Source: Microbacteriaceae bacterium (GTDB lineage Bacteria; Actinomycetota; Actinomycetes; Actinomycetales; Microbacteriaceae). From it: a stretch of DNA of 64,000 bases. The notes below the pieces were generated by a model, which worked only from the letters and a program-made list of their open reading frames with translations, made no database searches and had not been told where the DNA came from. The DNA lies in contig JAIYCT010000007.1 in the NCBI GenBank assembly GCA_027487865.1, positions 186,001 through 250,000 of the forward strand. The letters run 5' to 3'. Shown here one piece after another: positions 8,503 through 17,589 of the stretch. The translations under genes were made by a program, and so were the position numbers. Numbering within the stretch: position 1 is the stretch's first letter; each line of letters begins with the position of its first letter.

Positions 8503-9759
8503 CTAATCCCTGTCTCTGCCGAAGCTGTAGGCAAGCTCACCGTGAACCACGGTGTCGATGCCTGCAATCTCATCCTCCGCCTTGACTCTGAAGCCAATGG
8601 TCTTTTCAATCGCGTATCCTATGATGAGGGCCATGACGAAGCTGTATACCAAGACGGCAACCGAGCCAAGCGCCTGGATACCGAACTGCTCCCAGCCGTA
8701 ACCAAAAGCCGATCCGACACCATTACCGAAGATACCGATCCAAAGGGTTCCGATTAGTCCACCCACCAGGTGGATGCCAACTACGTCCAGTGAGTCGTCG
8801 AAGCCCAAGGAGAACTTCAGATCGATTGCCAAAGCACATACGACTCCGGCTACAGCACCAAGAGCAATTGCCCAAATCGGATCAACCGATGCACAAGCCG
8901 GGGTGATAGCCACAAGACCCGCGACAACACCTGAAGCTGCTCCAACGCTGGTTCCCTTGCCGTGCTTAATCTTCTCAATGGTGATCCATCCCAACATCGC
9001 GGCAGCAGGAGCGGCAATGGTGTTGATGAAAGCAATGGTGGCTACTCCATCGGCTGCTAGCTCGCTACCAGCGTTGAAACCGAACCAGCCGAACCAAAGA
9101 AGCGCGACACCAATCAGTGTTAGAGGTACGTTGTGAGGCTGCATGATTCCTTTGGCGAAGCCAAAGCGCTTACCTAAGACAATCGCCAGCGCTAGTGCAG
9201 CTGCTCCGGCGTTGACGTGAACCGCAGTGCCTCCCGCAAAGTCAATTGCGCCCAGCTTGTCCACGATCCAACCACCCTGATCGGATGGAACGAAGTTGAA
9301 GACCCAGCCAGCTACCGGGAAGTAGACCAGGGTTGCCCAAAGGCCTGCGAACACCATCCAGGCGCCAAACTTTGCACGGTCAGCAACCGCGCCAGAGATT
9401 AGGGCTACCGCAATGATTGCGAATGTGGCTTGGAAAGAGACGAATGCCATCTCAGGGAATGCACCAACAGGATTTGCAGCTTCGGCCACCTGAGCGGTTA
9501 GTCCGATTGCATTGGTGTCGATTCCGATGATGTGTGGGATGCCCACCCAACCAGCATCATCAATGTCGGCAAAGGTGATCGCGTAACCGTAAAGCACCCA
9601 GAGCACGGCTACCAAGCCGAGCGAACCAAATGAGAGCATCATCATGCTGACAACGCTCTTGGCTTTAACTAGCCCACCATAAAAGAATGCAAGTCCCGGT
9701 GTCATCAACAGCACAAGTGCGGCTGAAAACAGCACGAAAGCGGTGTTTCCCTGATCCAT
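8503..9759 (-). CDS. amt: Ammonium transporter Amt
   Basis: Amt moves ammonium across the cytoplasmic membrane as a trimer. The 418-residue protein has about eleven membrane segments and the family signature DFAGGTAVHVNAGAAALALA. The pore histidines sit in TAVHVNAG and GIHLVGG. I place the start at the ATG giving MDQGNTAFVLFSAALVLL, the usual Amt N-terminus, because GAGAGGG lies 7 bases upstream. An in-frame ATG two codons earlier is too close to that site. No glnK/glnB gene follows; a terminator does. A GlnR-like operator lies 71-109 bases upstream, suggesting induction under nitrogen limitation. Confidence 0.97.
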   Translation of the reverse strand: MDQGNTAFVLFSAALVLLMTPGLAFFYGGLVKAKSVVSMMMLSFGSLGLVAVLWVLYGYAITFADIDDAGWVGIPHIIGIDTNAIGLTAQVAEAANPVGAFPEMAFVSFQATFAIIAVALISGAVADRAKFGAWMVFAGLWATLVYFPVAGWVFNFVPSDQGGWIVDKLGAIDFAGGTAVHVNAGAAALALAIVLGKRFGFAKGIMQPHNVPLTLIGVALLWFGWFGFNAGSELAADGVATIAFINTIAAPAAAMLGWITIEKIKHGKGTSVGAASGVVAGLVAITPACASVDPIWAIALGAVAGVVCALAIDLKFSLGFDDSLDVVGIHLVGGLIGTLWIGIFGNGVGSAFGYGWEQFGIQALGSVAVLVYSFVMALIIGYAIEKTIGFRVKAEDEIAGIDTVVHGELAYSFGRDRD

Positions 9760-9829
9760 ATTCATACCCTCTCGTAAAGTTAGACGAAGTCAATTGAATG
9801 AGCTCGTGAGCACATTCTGACCAAGCGAA

Positions 9830-9868
9830 GTTTCGACTTTGTGCGTAGTTTTGTTTCGGGCTTGTAAA
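9830..9868 (-). promoter_or_regulatory. Candidate GlnR-type operator upstream of amt
   Basis: Read on the minus strand toward amt, the site is TTTAC-N6-GAAAC-N7-CGCAC-N6-GAAAC. The known actinobacterial GlnR consensus is gTnAC-N6-GaAAC repeated after 6 bases, so this has both half-sites with one extra base in the middle spacer. It also lies 14 bases before nhaA on the plus strand and could affect that gene. The regulator itself is not in the window. Confidence 0.6.
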
Positions 9869-9882
9869 AAGATGGAGGACCA

Positions 9883-11007
9883 ATGAAGAGTGAGCGCTCT
9901 GCTGCCCTGGTCCTCATGGCGGCCGCGATCGCCGGGCTTGTACTTGCAAACTCAACCCTGGGTGAGCAGCTTCTCAACTTCAAAAATCTTTACATAGGTA
10001 TTGAATCGCTGGGTCTGAACCTAAGCATCGAACACTGGGTTAGCGATCTCTTTCTCGCCACCTTCTTTTTGGTTGCTGGTCTGGAGCTTAAGTATGAATT
10101 GAAAAGCGGTGTGCTTTCAAAGCCCTCGACGGCTTTAGTTCCGATTGTCGCAGCGCTCGGTGGAGTAATTGTTCCTGCAGCCATATTCGCACTTCTAAAT
10201 GCCGGAACAGACGGACTTAGGGGCTGGCCAATCCCCACGGCCACCGACATCGCCTTCGCTCTTGGTGTGCTGGCGATCTTTGGAAGGGGACTACCAAAGC
10301 AGGCACGTATCTTCCTACTTGCGCTCGCTATCTTCGATGACTTGATCGCGATAGTACTTATTGCAATCTTCTTCACTAGAGACCTGCAGGTGGGCTGGCT
10401 ACTACTGGCTTGCGTTGTAGCCGCGCTTCACGCCCTCGCGGAGCGATTCAAGCGGCTGCCAATAAACCTGATTCGAATCGCTAGCTTTTTTGTGCTCTGG
10501 TTTCTCGTTCTGCAATCGGGTGTGCATCCAACAGTCGCCGGTGTTGCGATGGGGCTTTTGATTCCTGCGCGCAACGCGCACTCACTTATCGAGAAGATGC
10601 AGCCCTGGACTAACTCGGTCGTTCTGCCGCTGTTTGCATTTTTTGCCGTGGCCATAGCGCTACCAAACTTCTCAGATCAGACCTCGAACGTTTTCCTTGG
10701 TGTGCTAGTCGCGCTCCCAGCAGGGAAAATTCTCGGTATTACGCTATTTGCCCTTGTTGCCAATGCAATTGCAAGCAAGGAAGCTCGGTTGGAACTTGCG
10801 ACGATGGACTTCCTGGCGCTGTCTGCGCTTGCGGGCGTTGGCTTCACGGTGTCGATGCTGATGGCCAAGCTTGCTTTCGAGGACCATCCAGAACTTGCGG
10901 CTGAGGCAACGCTTGCAGTTCTGCTAGGGTCTGTGATTTCGATGACGATCGGTGCGGCGATCGCGCAATCGCGGGCAAAGCACTACCGAAAGCTTCAGAA
11001 TCAGTAG
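9883..11007 (+). CDS. nhaA: Na+/H+ antiporter NhaA
   Basis: NhaA exchanges internal Na+ for external protons. The 374-residue protein is strongly hydrophobic throughout, with roughly twelve membrane segments. Conserved motifs are FFLVAGLELKYEL, the unwound-helix segment PTATDIAFALG and the paired ion-binding aspartates in LAIFDDLIAI. Near the C-terminus, GVGFTVSMLMAKLAF is also typical. A GGAGG sequence 5 bases before the ATG supports the start. It is divergent from amt and its last seven bases overlap the 3' end of zapE. Confidence 0.97.
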   Translation: MKSERSAALVLMAAAIAGLVLANSTLGEQLLNFKNLYIGIESLGLNLSIEHWVSDLFLATFFLVAGLELKYELKSGVLSKPSTALVPIVAALGGVIVPAAIFALLNAGTDGLRGWPIPTATDIAFALGVLAIFGRGLPKQARIFLLALAIFDDLIAIVLIAIFFTRDLQVGWLLLACVVAALHALAERFKRLPINLIRIASFFVLWFLVLQSGVHPTVAGVAMGLLIPARNAHSLIEKMQPWTNSVVLPLFAFFAVAIALPNFSDQTSNVFLGVLVALPAGKILGITLFALVANAIASKEARLELATMDFLALSALAGVGFTVSMLMAKLAFEDHPELAAEATLAVLLGSVISMTIGAAIAQSRAKHYRKLQNQ

Positions 11008-12002
11008 AGCTCGCAGAGCGCTCCGATTCGGGAAAGTGCCCTGAGATACTTCTTGCGATATCCACCAGAGATCATGGTGCTAGAAAACACCTTGGTTGCC
11101 GAGATGTCTCCTGAGGTACGCAGTGGGATCTGCTGCTCGTAGAGTCGGTCAACTAGAGCCACCAGTCTCAGTGCAGCTACCTGGTCCTCGAGCTGGAAGA
11201 CATCGTAGATTGCGAATGATCCAACATCAGAGATCAATCTTCGGAACTTTGTTGGGTGCAGTTGGCCGAGAAGGGTCAACAACTCGCTGAACTTCATAGC
11301 GGTAGGGTCTGGTTGATAACCGATCCAATCCTGGAGTTCTCGAATCGAAAGGTTTCTAGACTCTGCAGAGGAGTCACGGTGCCTGTAGTCCTCACCATCA
11401 ACGCTAATGATCTCGAAGCGCTCCCCCAGCCCCTGAATTTCTCGCTTGAAATCCTCGGCAGCAAAACGACCTTGGCCCAGTGCGTTTGGTGGGGTGTTTG
11501 ATGTCGCTGCGAACTTGACTCCGACGGCGGATAGCTCCTTTAGGAATCGGGACATCAGCATGGTGTCGCCTGGATCGTCTAGTTCAAACTCATCTATGCA
11601 GATCAGACCAAACTTGGAGAACTCCTTCACGGCGGTCTGAAAGCCGATGTAGCCAACCAAACTGGTGTACTCCAGGAAGCTGCCGAAGGCTTTAGCTCCC
11701 TCAAACTCGTGCCAAATCGATGCGAGCAAGTGAGTTTTGCCCACACCAAAGCCGCCGTCGAGGTAGATCCCTGGTGCAGTAGAGGTCTTTGCGAAGAGTT
11801 TGGCCCGTTTACCGGTTACGAATTGTTTAGCAATCTCGACGGCTTGCTGCTGGGAGGGGAAATTGGCGTCAGGGCGGTAACTTTCAAACCTTGCCTTGGC
11901 AAATTCCGGCGGAGGCAGAAGTTGTTTGATTAGTTCTTTGGGAGTTAAATCTGGGACAATTGAAGGAAGGGAATTAGCACCAGTTATGCGCTGTTCTAAC
12001 AA
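11001..12002 (-). CDS. zapE: Cell division protein ZapE (AFG1-like ATPase)
   Basis: ZapE is a P-loop ATPase associated with the division ring. It has the Walker A motif GGFGVGKTHLLASIWHEF and the Walker B motif LICIDEFELDDPGD. The opening LPPPEFAKARFESYRPD is typical of the family. I chose a TTG start that has GGGAGGA 6 bases upstream, giving 333 residues. A longer reading from a TTG at 12035 adds 11 residues but has no Shine-Dalgarno and would lie only 15 bases from the divergent sulfurtransferase. The C-terminus (GGYRKKYLRALSRIGALCELY) is normal and its coding end overlaps nhaA by 7 bases. Confidence 0.93.
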   Translation of the reverse strand: MLEQRITGANSLPSIVPDLTPKELIKQLLPPPEFAKARFESYRPDANFPSQQQAVEIAKQFVTGKRAKLFAKTSTAPGIYLDGGFGVGKTHLLASIWHEFEGAKAFGSFLEYTSLVGYIGFQTAVKEFSKFGLICIDEFELDDPGDTMLMSRFLKELSAVGVKFAATSNTPPNALGQGRFAAEDFKREIQGLGERFEIISVDGEDYRHRDSSAESRNLSIRELQDWIGYQPDPTAMKFSELLTLLGQLHPTKFRRLISDVGSFAIYDVFQLEDQVAALRLVALVDRLYEQQIPLRTSGDISATKVFSSTMISGGYRKKYLRALSRIGALCELY

Positions 12003-12050
12003 ATTGAATCCTCCCAGTTTCGCCAGTTTAGACAATAGAGAAGGACCGTC

Positions 12051-12929
12051 ATGTCAGAAACATCGAGAATCTCCGGTTATGCCCACCCAGATGTTCTAGT
12101 TACAACCGAATGGTTGGAGCAGAATTCCGCGAGTGTGAAGATCGTTGAGTGCGATGAAGACGTCTTGCTCTACGAAGTCGGTCACATTCCAGGTGCTGTG
12201 AAGCTTGACTGGCACACAGAGCTAAACGACCAGGACAAGCGTGACTACCTAACCGGTGCTCAGTTCGCAGAGCTTATGAAGGCAAAGGGCATCGACCGCA
12301 ATGACACGATCGTGCTCTATGGAGACCGCTCGAACTGGTGGGCGACCTATGCGTTTTGGGTAATCAAGCTGTTTGGCCACGAGGATGTTCGAATCCTGAA
12401 TGGTGGACGTGCCAAGTGGATCGCAGAAGGCCGCGAGATTACCAAGGCGGTCCCCGCTGCAGCTGCAGTCAACTACCCGGTCATCGAGCGTGACGACAAG
12501 ACCATCCGTGCCTTCCGTAACGAGGTACTCGAACACCTTGGGAAACCGCTGGTTGATGTCCGCTCCAGACCTGAGTACACCGGCGAGCGTCTGCACATGC
12601 CGGACTATCCAAACGAAGGTGCATCCAGAGGCGGCCACATCCCAACCGCAGCTTCAATCCCATGGTCGTCAGCGATTTTGGAAGACGAAACATTCAAGGA
12701 TGTGGCTGACCTCAGACACATCTACTTCGATGCAACCGGCTTTGACCCAAGCGATGACTTCATTGCCTACTGCCGAATCGGAGAGCGTTCAAGCCACAGC
12801 TGGTTCGTGCTCAAGTACCTTCTTGGCGTCAAGAATGTTCGCAACTACGACGGCTCTTGGACCGAGTGGGGAAACCTAGTCGGCGTTCCAATCGCCGTTG
12901 GCGAAGAGCCTGGAGTATTCACTCGTTGA
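12051..12929 (+). CDS. sseA: Thiosulfate/3-mercaptopyruvate sulfurtransferase
   Basis: This two-domain rhodanese has 292 residues. The N-terminal domain (about 1-150) lacks an active-site cysteine, as usual. The C-terminal domain carries the persulfide loop [13 protein letters not shown] with its catalytic cysteine. The paired signatures [14 protein letters not shown] and [13 protein letters not shown] mark the rhodanese folds. AGAAGGA precedes the ATG. The next gene, sufE, begins inside its stop codon region, so a role in supplying or handling sulfane sulfur together with SufE is likely. The choice between thiosulfate and mercaptopyruvate as donor cannot be settled from sequence. Confidence 0.94.
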   Translation: MSETSRISGYAHPDVLVTTEWLEQNSASVKIVECDEDVLLYEVGHIPGAVKLDWHTELNDQDKRDYLTGAQFAELMKAKGIDRNDTIVLYGDRSNWWATYAFWVIKLFGHEDVRILNGGRAKWIAEGREITKAVPAAAAVNYPVIERDDKTIRAFRNEVLEHLGKPLVDVRSRPEYTGERLHMPDYPNEGASRGGHIPTAASIPWSSAILEDETFKDVADLRHIYFDATGFDPSDDFIAYCRIGERSSHSWFVLKYLLGVKNVRNYDGSWTEWGNLVGVPIAVGEEPGVFTR

Positions 12930-13354
12930 ATTCCAACGCCCAAGCAGTGGTAGACGATTTCACCTTTCTGGAGGAGCGAGATCGGCTGCAGTTGCTTCTC
13001 GAGTTCAGTGAGCAGCTTCCAGACCTAGATGCTCGTTTCGGTGAAAACCCAGAGCTTTTGGAGCGAGTGGAAGAATGCCAATCGCCGGTTTTTATAGCCG
13101 TTGAGGGCAATTTGCAGCGAGTTTCGCTTCACTTCTCGGCTCCTCAAGAGGCACCGACCACGAGAGGCTTTGCCTCAGTACTCAGCTCAGCTTTGAACGG
13201 TCAGAGCGCGCAGGAGATTCTCGACTTGCCTGATGACTTCCCCTCCATGCTGGGATTAGATCGACTGATCTCACCCCTGCGAGTCAGAGGTATGCGTGGA
13301 ATGCTCTCAAGGATCAAACGCAAGACTCGAGAGATCGTTGCCGCAGGTAACTGA
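12926..13354 (+). CDS. sufE: SufE-family cysteine desulfuration protein
   Basis: SufE accepts persulfide sulfur from a SufS-type cysteine desulfurase for Fe-S cluster assembly. The 142-residue product begins [21 protein letters not shown]. It has the acceptor cysteine in [13 protein letters not shown], close to the family GCQS motif, and ends with the expected helical segment [17 protein letters not shown]. The start is a TTG that overlaps the sseA stop codon (TTGA). The GGAG about 11 bases upstream is weak, so translation probably depends on coupling. The sseA-sufE pair is common in Actinobacteria. Confidence 0.92.
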   Translation: MNSNAQAVVDDFTFLEERDRLQLLLEFSEQLPDLDARFGENPELLERVEECQSPVFIAVEGNLQRVSLHFSAPQEAPTTRGFASVLSSALNGQSAQEILDLPDDFPSMLGLDRLISPLRVRGMRGMLSRIKRKTREIVAAGN

Positions 13355-13925
13355 CTCAATTGGGTCCTACCCAACGGATGCTGGCGAATACTTCCGAGTG
13401 CTCGTATCGGGATTCGCAGTCACCGCATCCTTAGTTTCAGACCAGCACGGCAATACTGTCTCGACTGACGGAAGTTCAGCGGGACTCGGAAACGACACCG
13501 ATCGTTCTTTGCTTGTGGCACTTAGGCGACAGTCTGAGGTGATCCTCACTTCTGGCAAGACGTTCAGATGCGACCGGTATAGGTTTCCTAAGCACGCAGA
13601 CCTAGCGGTCTTATCAAACCAAGGGCTAGACATCTCGGTCCCAGATGGCCAGAAGCTGATTCTCTCTCATCAGGGTTACCAACAGGCGCTGATGGACTTG
13701 CGGTCGAAAGGTTACAAGAGAGTGCACGTTGAGTATGGGATCACTGGGATTAGAGCACTTATAGAGGCCAAGGCAATAGATGCGTTGCTGCTTAGCTCGA
13801 GACACAAATCTGGAGTTTTAAACCTCGCCATGGCGTTGAAGGTAGAACCAATATTGCTTGAGCTAGAAGACCTTTACGTTGGGTTGGTGGCGTGGCAACC
13901 GGGCAGTAACCCACTCGCCAGATAA
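13338..13925 (+). CDS. RibD C-terminal/dihydrofolate-reductase-fold protein, function unknown
   Basis: The 195-residue product resembles the reductase domain of RibD. It has a first strand and loop FRVLVSGFAVTASLVSDQHG, a DRSLLVALRRQSEVILTSGKTFR segment that aligns with the 'DR..L..LRA.aDavLvGagTvR' pattern, and a late RVHVEYG strand where RibD reductases have VEGG. The NADPH-binding glycines are only partly kept. I chose a TTG that overlaps the last 17 bases of sufE. The alternative ATG at 13296 lies deep inside sufE. No deaminase domain is present, so it is not a complete RibD. Substrate is unknown. Confidence 0.75.
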   Translation: MPQVTDSIGSYPTDAGEYFRVLVSGFAVTASLVSDQHGNTVSTDGSSAGLGNDTDRSLLVALRRQSEVILTSGKTFRCDRYRFPKHADLAVLSNQGLDISVPDGQKLILSHQGYQQALMDLRSKGYKRVHVEYGITGIRALIEAKAIDALLLSSRHKSGVLNLAMALKVEPILLELEDLYVGLVAWQPGSNPLAR

Positions 13926-13934
13926 ATTTGCGAA

Positions 13935-14495
13935 GTGGAAATCGACCTCACTTCTCTAAGCCCGACCTTTGCTGGCATGCTCGAGGGGTTCAGGAAGGTC
14001 GAATCCCGACCGGAGATTACTCTTACTCAGATTCCCTCACCGCAGGGCATTGCGCCCGAGTCAATCGCAATCGCGGCGGAGATAAACCACGAAACAGCAA
14101 CAGATCACGGTGTCTCACGCCTGGTGTTCTGCAGGGACTCTACAAGCCCTGAGGGCTGGAACTCAGAGTTTCGAATCATTGGCTACGCCAAGAGTCCAAT
14201 CGAGCTCGAGATGGCCAAGGATGACTACCTCTCGGCGCTGCCATGGGAGTGGCTAAAGGACTCACTGACTCAAGCAGGTGCCAACTTTGCGCACGATGCC
14301 GGAACCACAACCACCGTTTTATCAACTGGACACGGTTCACTAATTGCCCAGCCGCAGCATGCCGAGTTAGAAATAAGAGCATCATGGGCGCCGATGGATA
14401 GCAACCTGACCGCTCACCTTGAGGCTTGGGTAGAGCTACTGGCACTTATATCTGGTCTCCCACCGAGAGATTCCAAAGTGGTGAGGCTTTCTTGA
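13935..14495 (+). CDS. DUF3000 family protein
   Basis: This 186-residue protein matches the actinobacterial DUF3000 family in the segments HGVSRLVFCRDSTSPEGW, FRIIGYAKSP, LPWEWL and ELEIRASW. The biochemical role is unknown. It starts at a GTG nine bases after the RibD-like gene. Its stop overlaps the TTG start of the RNase D gene (TTGA), a DUF3000-rnd arrangement common in Actinobacteria. No signal peptide or membrane segment is visible. Confidence 0.9.
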   Translation: MEIDLTSLSPTFAGMLEGFRKVESRPEITLTQIPSPQGIAPESIAIAAEINHETATDHGVSRLVFCRDSTSPEGWNSEFRIIGYAKSPIELEMAKDDYLSALPWEWLKDSLTQAGANFAHDAGTTTTVLSTGHGSLIAQPQHAELEIRASWAPMDSNLTAHLEAWVELLALISGLPPRDSKVVRLS

Positions 14496-15670
14496 GGTTA
14501 GACAAGCCCCGACTTCCAGTTCACCGTGTGGACAGTAGTGAAGAGCTTCAGGTTCTGATCAGCGCACTCTCAGATGTCGAGCAGGTAGCCATTGATGCTG
14601 AGCGAGCGAGCGGTTTCCGCTATAGCCAGAAGGCTTATTTGATTCAGATCGCGATTCGCGATTTGGGTATTTGGCTTGTTGATCCAGTTTCCGATGTTGA
14701 CCTTGCGGAGCTGATAACCCCTTTGAATTCAAAGACCTGGCTGCTGCATGCAGCCACCCAAGATCTGCCGTGCTTGGCGGAGCTAGGATTCCACCCCGCA
14801 GCCCTGATTGATACCGAACTTACAGCGAGAATCGCAGGACTTGAGCGCGTCGGCCTAGGGTCAGTATGCGAGGTCCTGCTGGAACTTGAACTTGCTAAAG
14901 AGCACTCAGCCGCTGACTGGTCACAACGTCCACTAACCGAGGAAATGCTCGACTACGCAGCCTTGGATGTCGATGTGATGTTCGAGCTCTGGGAAGCGCT
15001 GAAGACCCTGATCGAGGAATCTGGTAAGTCGACTTGGCTAGAGCAGGAGTTCACTCACCTGCTTGATTTCAAGCCAAAGCCCCCACTCGAAGAGCCCTGG
15101 CGCGGACTGCCAGGCATAAGCCGAATAAAGGACCTCCCGAAGCTAAAGATTGCTGCGAGCCTTCATGCTGTTAGAGATGCCATAGCAATAGAGAAGGACA
15201 TTGCGCCAGGACGATTGATTCCGGACCGATCGATTATGGCGGCCGTGAATCAGGCGCCAAAAACTAGAAGTGAACTTGCAAACAACAAGGAGTTCCAGGG
15301 CAGGGCGTCCAGGACACTGCTTTCGACATGGTGGGATGCGATAGCCCAGTCAACCGGTTTAGAGATCTCTATCGAGCCAGTAGAAAAGGGCAATGGCATT
15401 CCAAACCATAAGAGCTGGGAGCGAAGATTCCCAGAAGCTCACCACCGACTTGAAGTAGTTCGACCAATGGTTCTCGAGCTCGCATCTGAACTAAAGATTC
15501 CTGTTGAAAACCTGCTTACCCCCGACTACCTCAGAAGAGTGTGTTTTGAACCGCAGGAAGACGTAGCGGCTCAGCTGAGTTCTTTTGGAGCGCGAAACTG
15601 GCAGGTCGAGCTAGTTACGACAGTGATTCAGAAGGGTCTACTGCAGGCAGCCCAGCCTCAATCGGCTTAG
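14492..15670 (+). CDS. rnd: Ribonuclease D-like 3'-5' exonuclease with HRDC domain
   Basis: This DEDDy-type exonuclease probably trims structured RNA such as tRNA precursors. The catalytic acids appear in EQVAIDAERASGFRYS (Exo I), LLHAATQDLPCL (Exo II) and MLDYAALDVDVMFEL (Exo III, Y-x3-D). An HRDC domain follows around residues 210-290 (LHAVRDAIAIEKDIAPGRLIP). The product is 392 residues. The TTG start overlaps the DUF3000 stop and indicates translational coupling. The last 56 bases overlap the 3' end of dxs on the other strand, unusually long for convergent genes. Confidence 0.92.
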   Translation: MRLDKPRLPVHRVDSSEELQVLISALSDVEQVAIDAERASGFRYSQKAYLIQIAIRDLGIWLVDPVSDVDLAELITPLNSKTWLLHAATQDLPCLAELGFHPAALIDTELTARIAGLERVGLGSVCEVLLELELAKEHSAADWSQRPLTEEMLDYAALDVDVMFELWEALKTLIEESGKSTWLEQEFTHLLDFKPKPPLEEPWRGLPGISRIKDLPKLKIAASLHAVRDAIAIEKDIAPGRLIPDRSIMAAVNQAPKTRSELANNKEFQGRASRTLLSTWWDAIAQSTGLEISIEPVEKGNGIPNHKSWERRFPEAHHRLEVVRPMVLELASELKIPVENLLTPDYLRRVCFEPQEDVAAQLSSFGARNWQVELVTTVIQKGLLQAAQPQSA

Positions 15671-17555
15671 CGTGAGGGACCTTTGAACCTACAACCTGTG
15701 CAACGATGTCACGTGCAATCGCCTTCGGCGTAAGACCTAGACGCTCAAGGATTTCATCGCGCTCGGCATGCTCTAGGAACTCTGCGGGAATTCCGACCTC
15801 GTTAAGACCGGTGTCAACACCGTGAGCGCGAAGCTCCTGCCTAAACCTTGAACCAAAACCACCCACCCTAACTCCGTCCTCAAGAGTGACAACGAGACGG
15901 TGAGCTTGAGCCATCTGAACTAAGGATTCCTTGATTGGCAAGATCCACCTTGGATCCACAACCGTGCAACCAATCCCCTGCGCGGCCAACAACTCAGCTA
16001 CTGCCAAAGCAGTCTGCGCGAAGCTTCCAACCGTCACCAATAGGACATCCTTGGCAGCAGCCTCAGCCAGCACGTCAGCTCCATCCGCGGTTTTGCGAAG
16101 TTCAGTAATCGGCGAAGGAATGTTGCCCTTAGGGAAGCGCACAACTGTCGGAGCGTCTTCGATGGAACAGGCTTCGCCTAGTAGCTCTCTGAGAGTCTTT
16201 TCATCCCTAGGAGCAGCCAATTGAATCCCTGGCACTACCTGCAATATGGAAAGGTCCCACATGCCGTGGTGCGATGCGCCATCGGGGCCGGTGATTCCAG
16301 AGCGATCCAGAACGAATGTCACACCCGCCTTGTGGAGGGCGACATCCATGAGAACCTGGTCAAATGCGCGGTTCAAGAAGGTGGCGTAGATAGCTACAAC
16401 AGGGTGAAGTCCACCAAATGCCATGCCAGCAGCGGCTGTTACGGCGTGTTGCTCCGCGATACCAACGTCAAACACCCGATCTGGGAAGCGTTCTGCAAAC
16501 CTGTCTAATCCCACGGGGATCAACATCGCACCGGTAATGCCGACCAGTCGAGGGTTGCTCTCAGCTATCGAGGTGACCTCATCGGCAAAGACCGAAGTCC
16601 AGCTAATACCGCTGGAGGCCTTGAGAGCTAAACCGGTCTCTGGGTTGATCTTTCCAACCGCGTGGAACTGGTCGGCGAGGTCTGAGATCGCAGGGTCGTA
16701 GCCCTTACCCTTTTGGGTTATCGCGTGAACGATGACCGGTGCGCCATAGTCTTTGGCCTGTCTGAGCGCAGTTTCCATGTCTTGAAGGTTGTGTCCATCA
16801 ATTGGACCGATGTACTTGATGTCGAGGTTTGGGAATATTCCTTTTGCCTGGCTGTCAACCGCAAAAGATTGGCCGGCGGCGTGCACAGAATCGAAAATTA
16901 TGCGACCCAGCGATCCCATCTTGTAGAACATGCGCTTGGACAGCGAATAGCTCTTGCGATACCAAGACTCGGTTCGAATAGCATTCAGGGTCTTAGCCAA
17001 GCCACCGATGGTAGGTGCGTAGGAGCGCCCATTGTCATTCACCACGATGACCAGATTGCGGTCATTGTCATCGGTGATGTTGTTGAGTGCCTCCCATGCC
17101 ATTCCCCCAGTCAGCGCGCCATCACCAATGACGGCAACTACGTGCCGGTCCTTCTGATCAGTTGCCTTGAAGGCACGGGAGATGCCATCAGCCCATGAAA
17201 GTGAGCTGGATGCGTGTGAGGACTCGACAATGTCGTGCACAGATTCACCGCGCTGCGGGTAACCAGCGATTCCGTCCTTTTGACGAAGGCTCGAAAGATC
17301 CCGCCTACCGGTTAGCAGTTTGTGCACGTAGGACTGGTGTCCCGTGTCAAAGACGATTGCATCTTTTGGGGAATCAAAGATTCGGTGAATTGCGACCGTA
17401 GTCTCAACTACACCGAGGTTTGGGCCTAAGTGACCACCGGTCTTGGACACAGATTCAACCAAATAGGCGCGAATTTCGGCGCAGAGTTGCTGGAGTTCTT
17501 CCTTGGAAAGTCCATCCAGGTCTCTCGGCTTTGAGATTCGCTCTAGTTGAGTCAT
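15615..17555 (-). CDS. dxs: 1-deoxy-D-xylulose-5-phosphate synthase
   Basis: Dxs condenses pyruvate and glyceraldehyde 3-phosphate, the first step of the MEP isoprenoid pathway. The 646-residue protein has GHQSYVHKLLTGR, the thiamine-diphosphate motif GDGALTGGMAWEALNN...NDN, and the transketolase-type segments VGIAEQHAVTAAAGMA and DRSGITGPDGASHHGMWD. The last 25 or so residues are a weakly conserved tail that overlaps rnd. It sits 34 bases after acnA and is probably part of the dut-to-dxs operon. It carries its own ATG. Confidence 0.98.
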   Translation of the reverse strand: MTQLERISKPRDLDGLSKEELQQLCAEIRAYLVESVSKTGGHLGPNLGVVETTVAIHRIFDSPKDAIVFDTGHQSYVHKLLTGRRDLSSLRQKDGIAGYPQRGESVHDIVESSHASSSLSWADGISRAFKATDQKDRHVVAVIGDGALTGGMAWEALNNITDDNDRNLVIVVNDNGRSYAPTIGGLAKTLNAIRTESWYRKSYSLSKRMFYKMGSLGRIIFDSVHAAGQSFAVDSQAKGIFPNLDIKYIGPIDGHNLQDMETALRQAKDYGAPVIVHAITQKGKGYDPAISDLADQFHAVGKINPETGLALKASSGISWTSVFADEVTSIAESNPRLVGITGAMLIPVGLDRFAERFPDRVFDVGIAEQHAVTAAAGMAFGGLHPVVAIYATFLNRAFDQVLMDVALHKAGVTFVLDRSGITGPDGASHHGMWDLSILQVVPGIQLAAPRDEKTLRELLGEACSIEDAPTVVRFPKGNIPSPITELRKTADGADVLAEAAAKDVLLVTVGSFAQTALAVAELLAAQGIGCTVVDPRWILPIKESLVQMAQAHRLVVTLEDGVRVGGFGSRFRQELRAHGVDTGLNEVGIPAEFLEHAERDEILERLGLTPKAIARDIVAQVVGSKVPHAKPIEAGLPAVDPSESLS

Positions 17556-17589
17556 TTCAGTGTTAACCAGCTAAGTGGCCTAAGCCTTC

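Noticed and set aside
16713-17198. 161-residue plus-strand open frame opposite dxs
   Set aside because: It is a shadow of the thiamine-binding region of Dxs.
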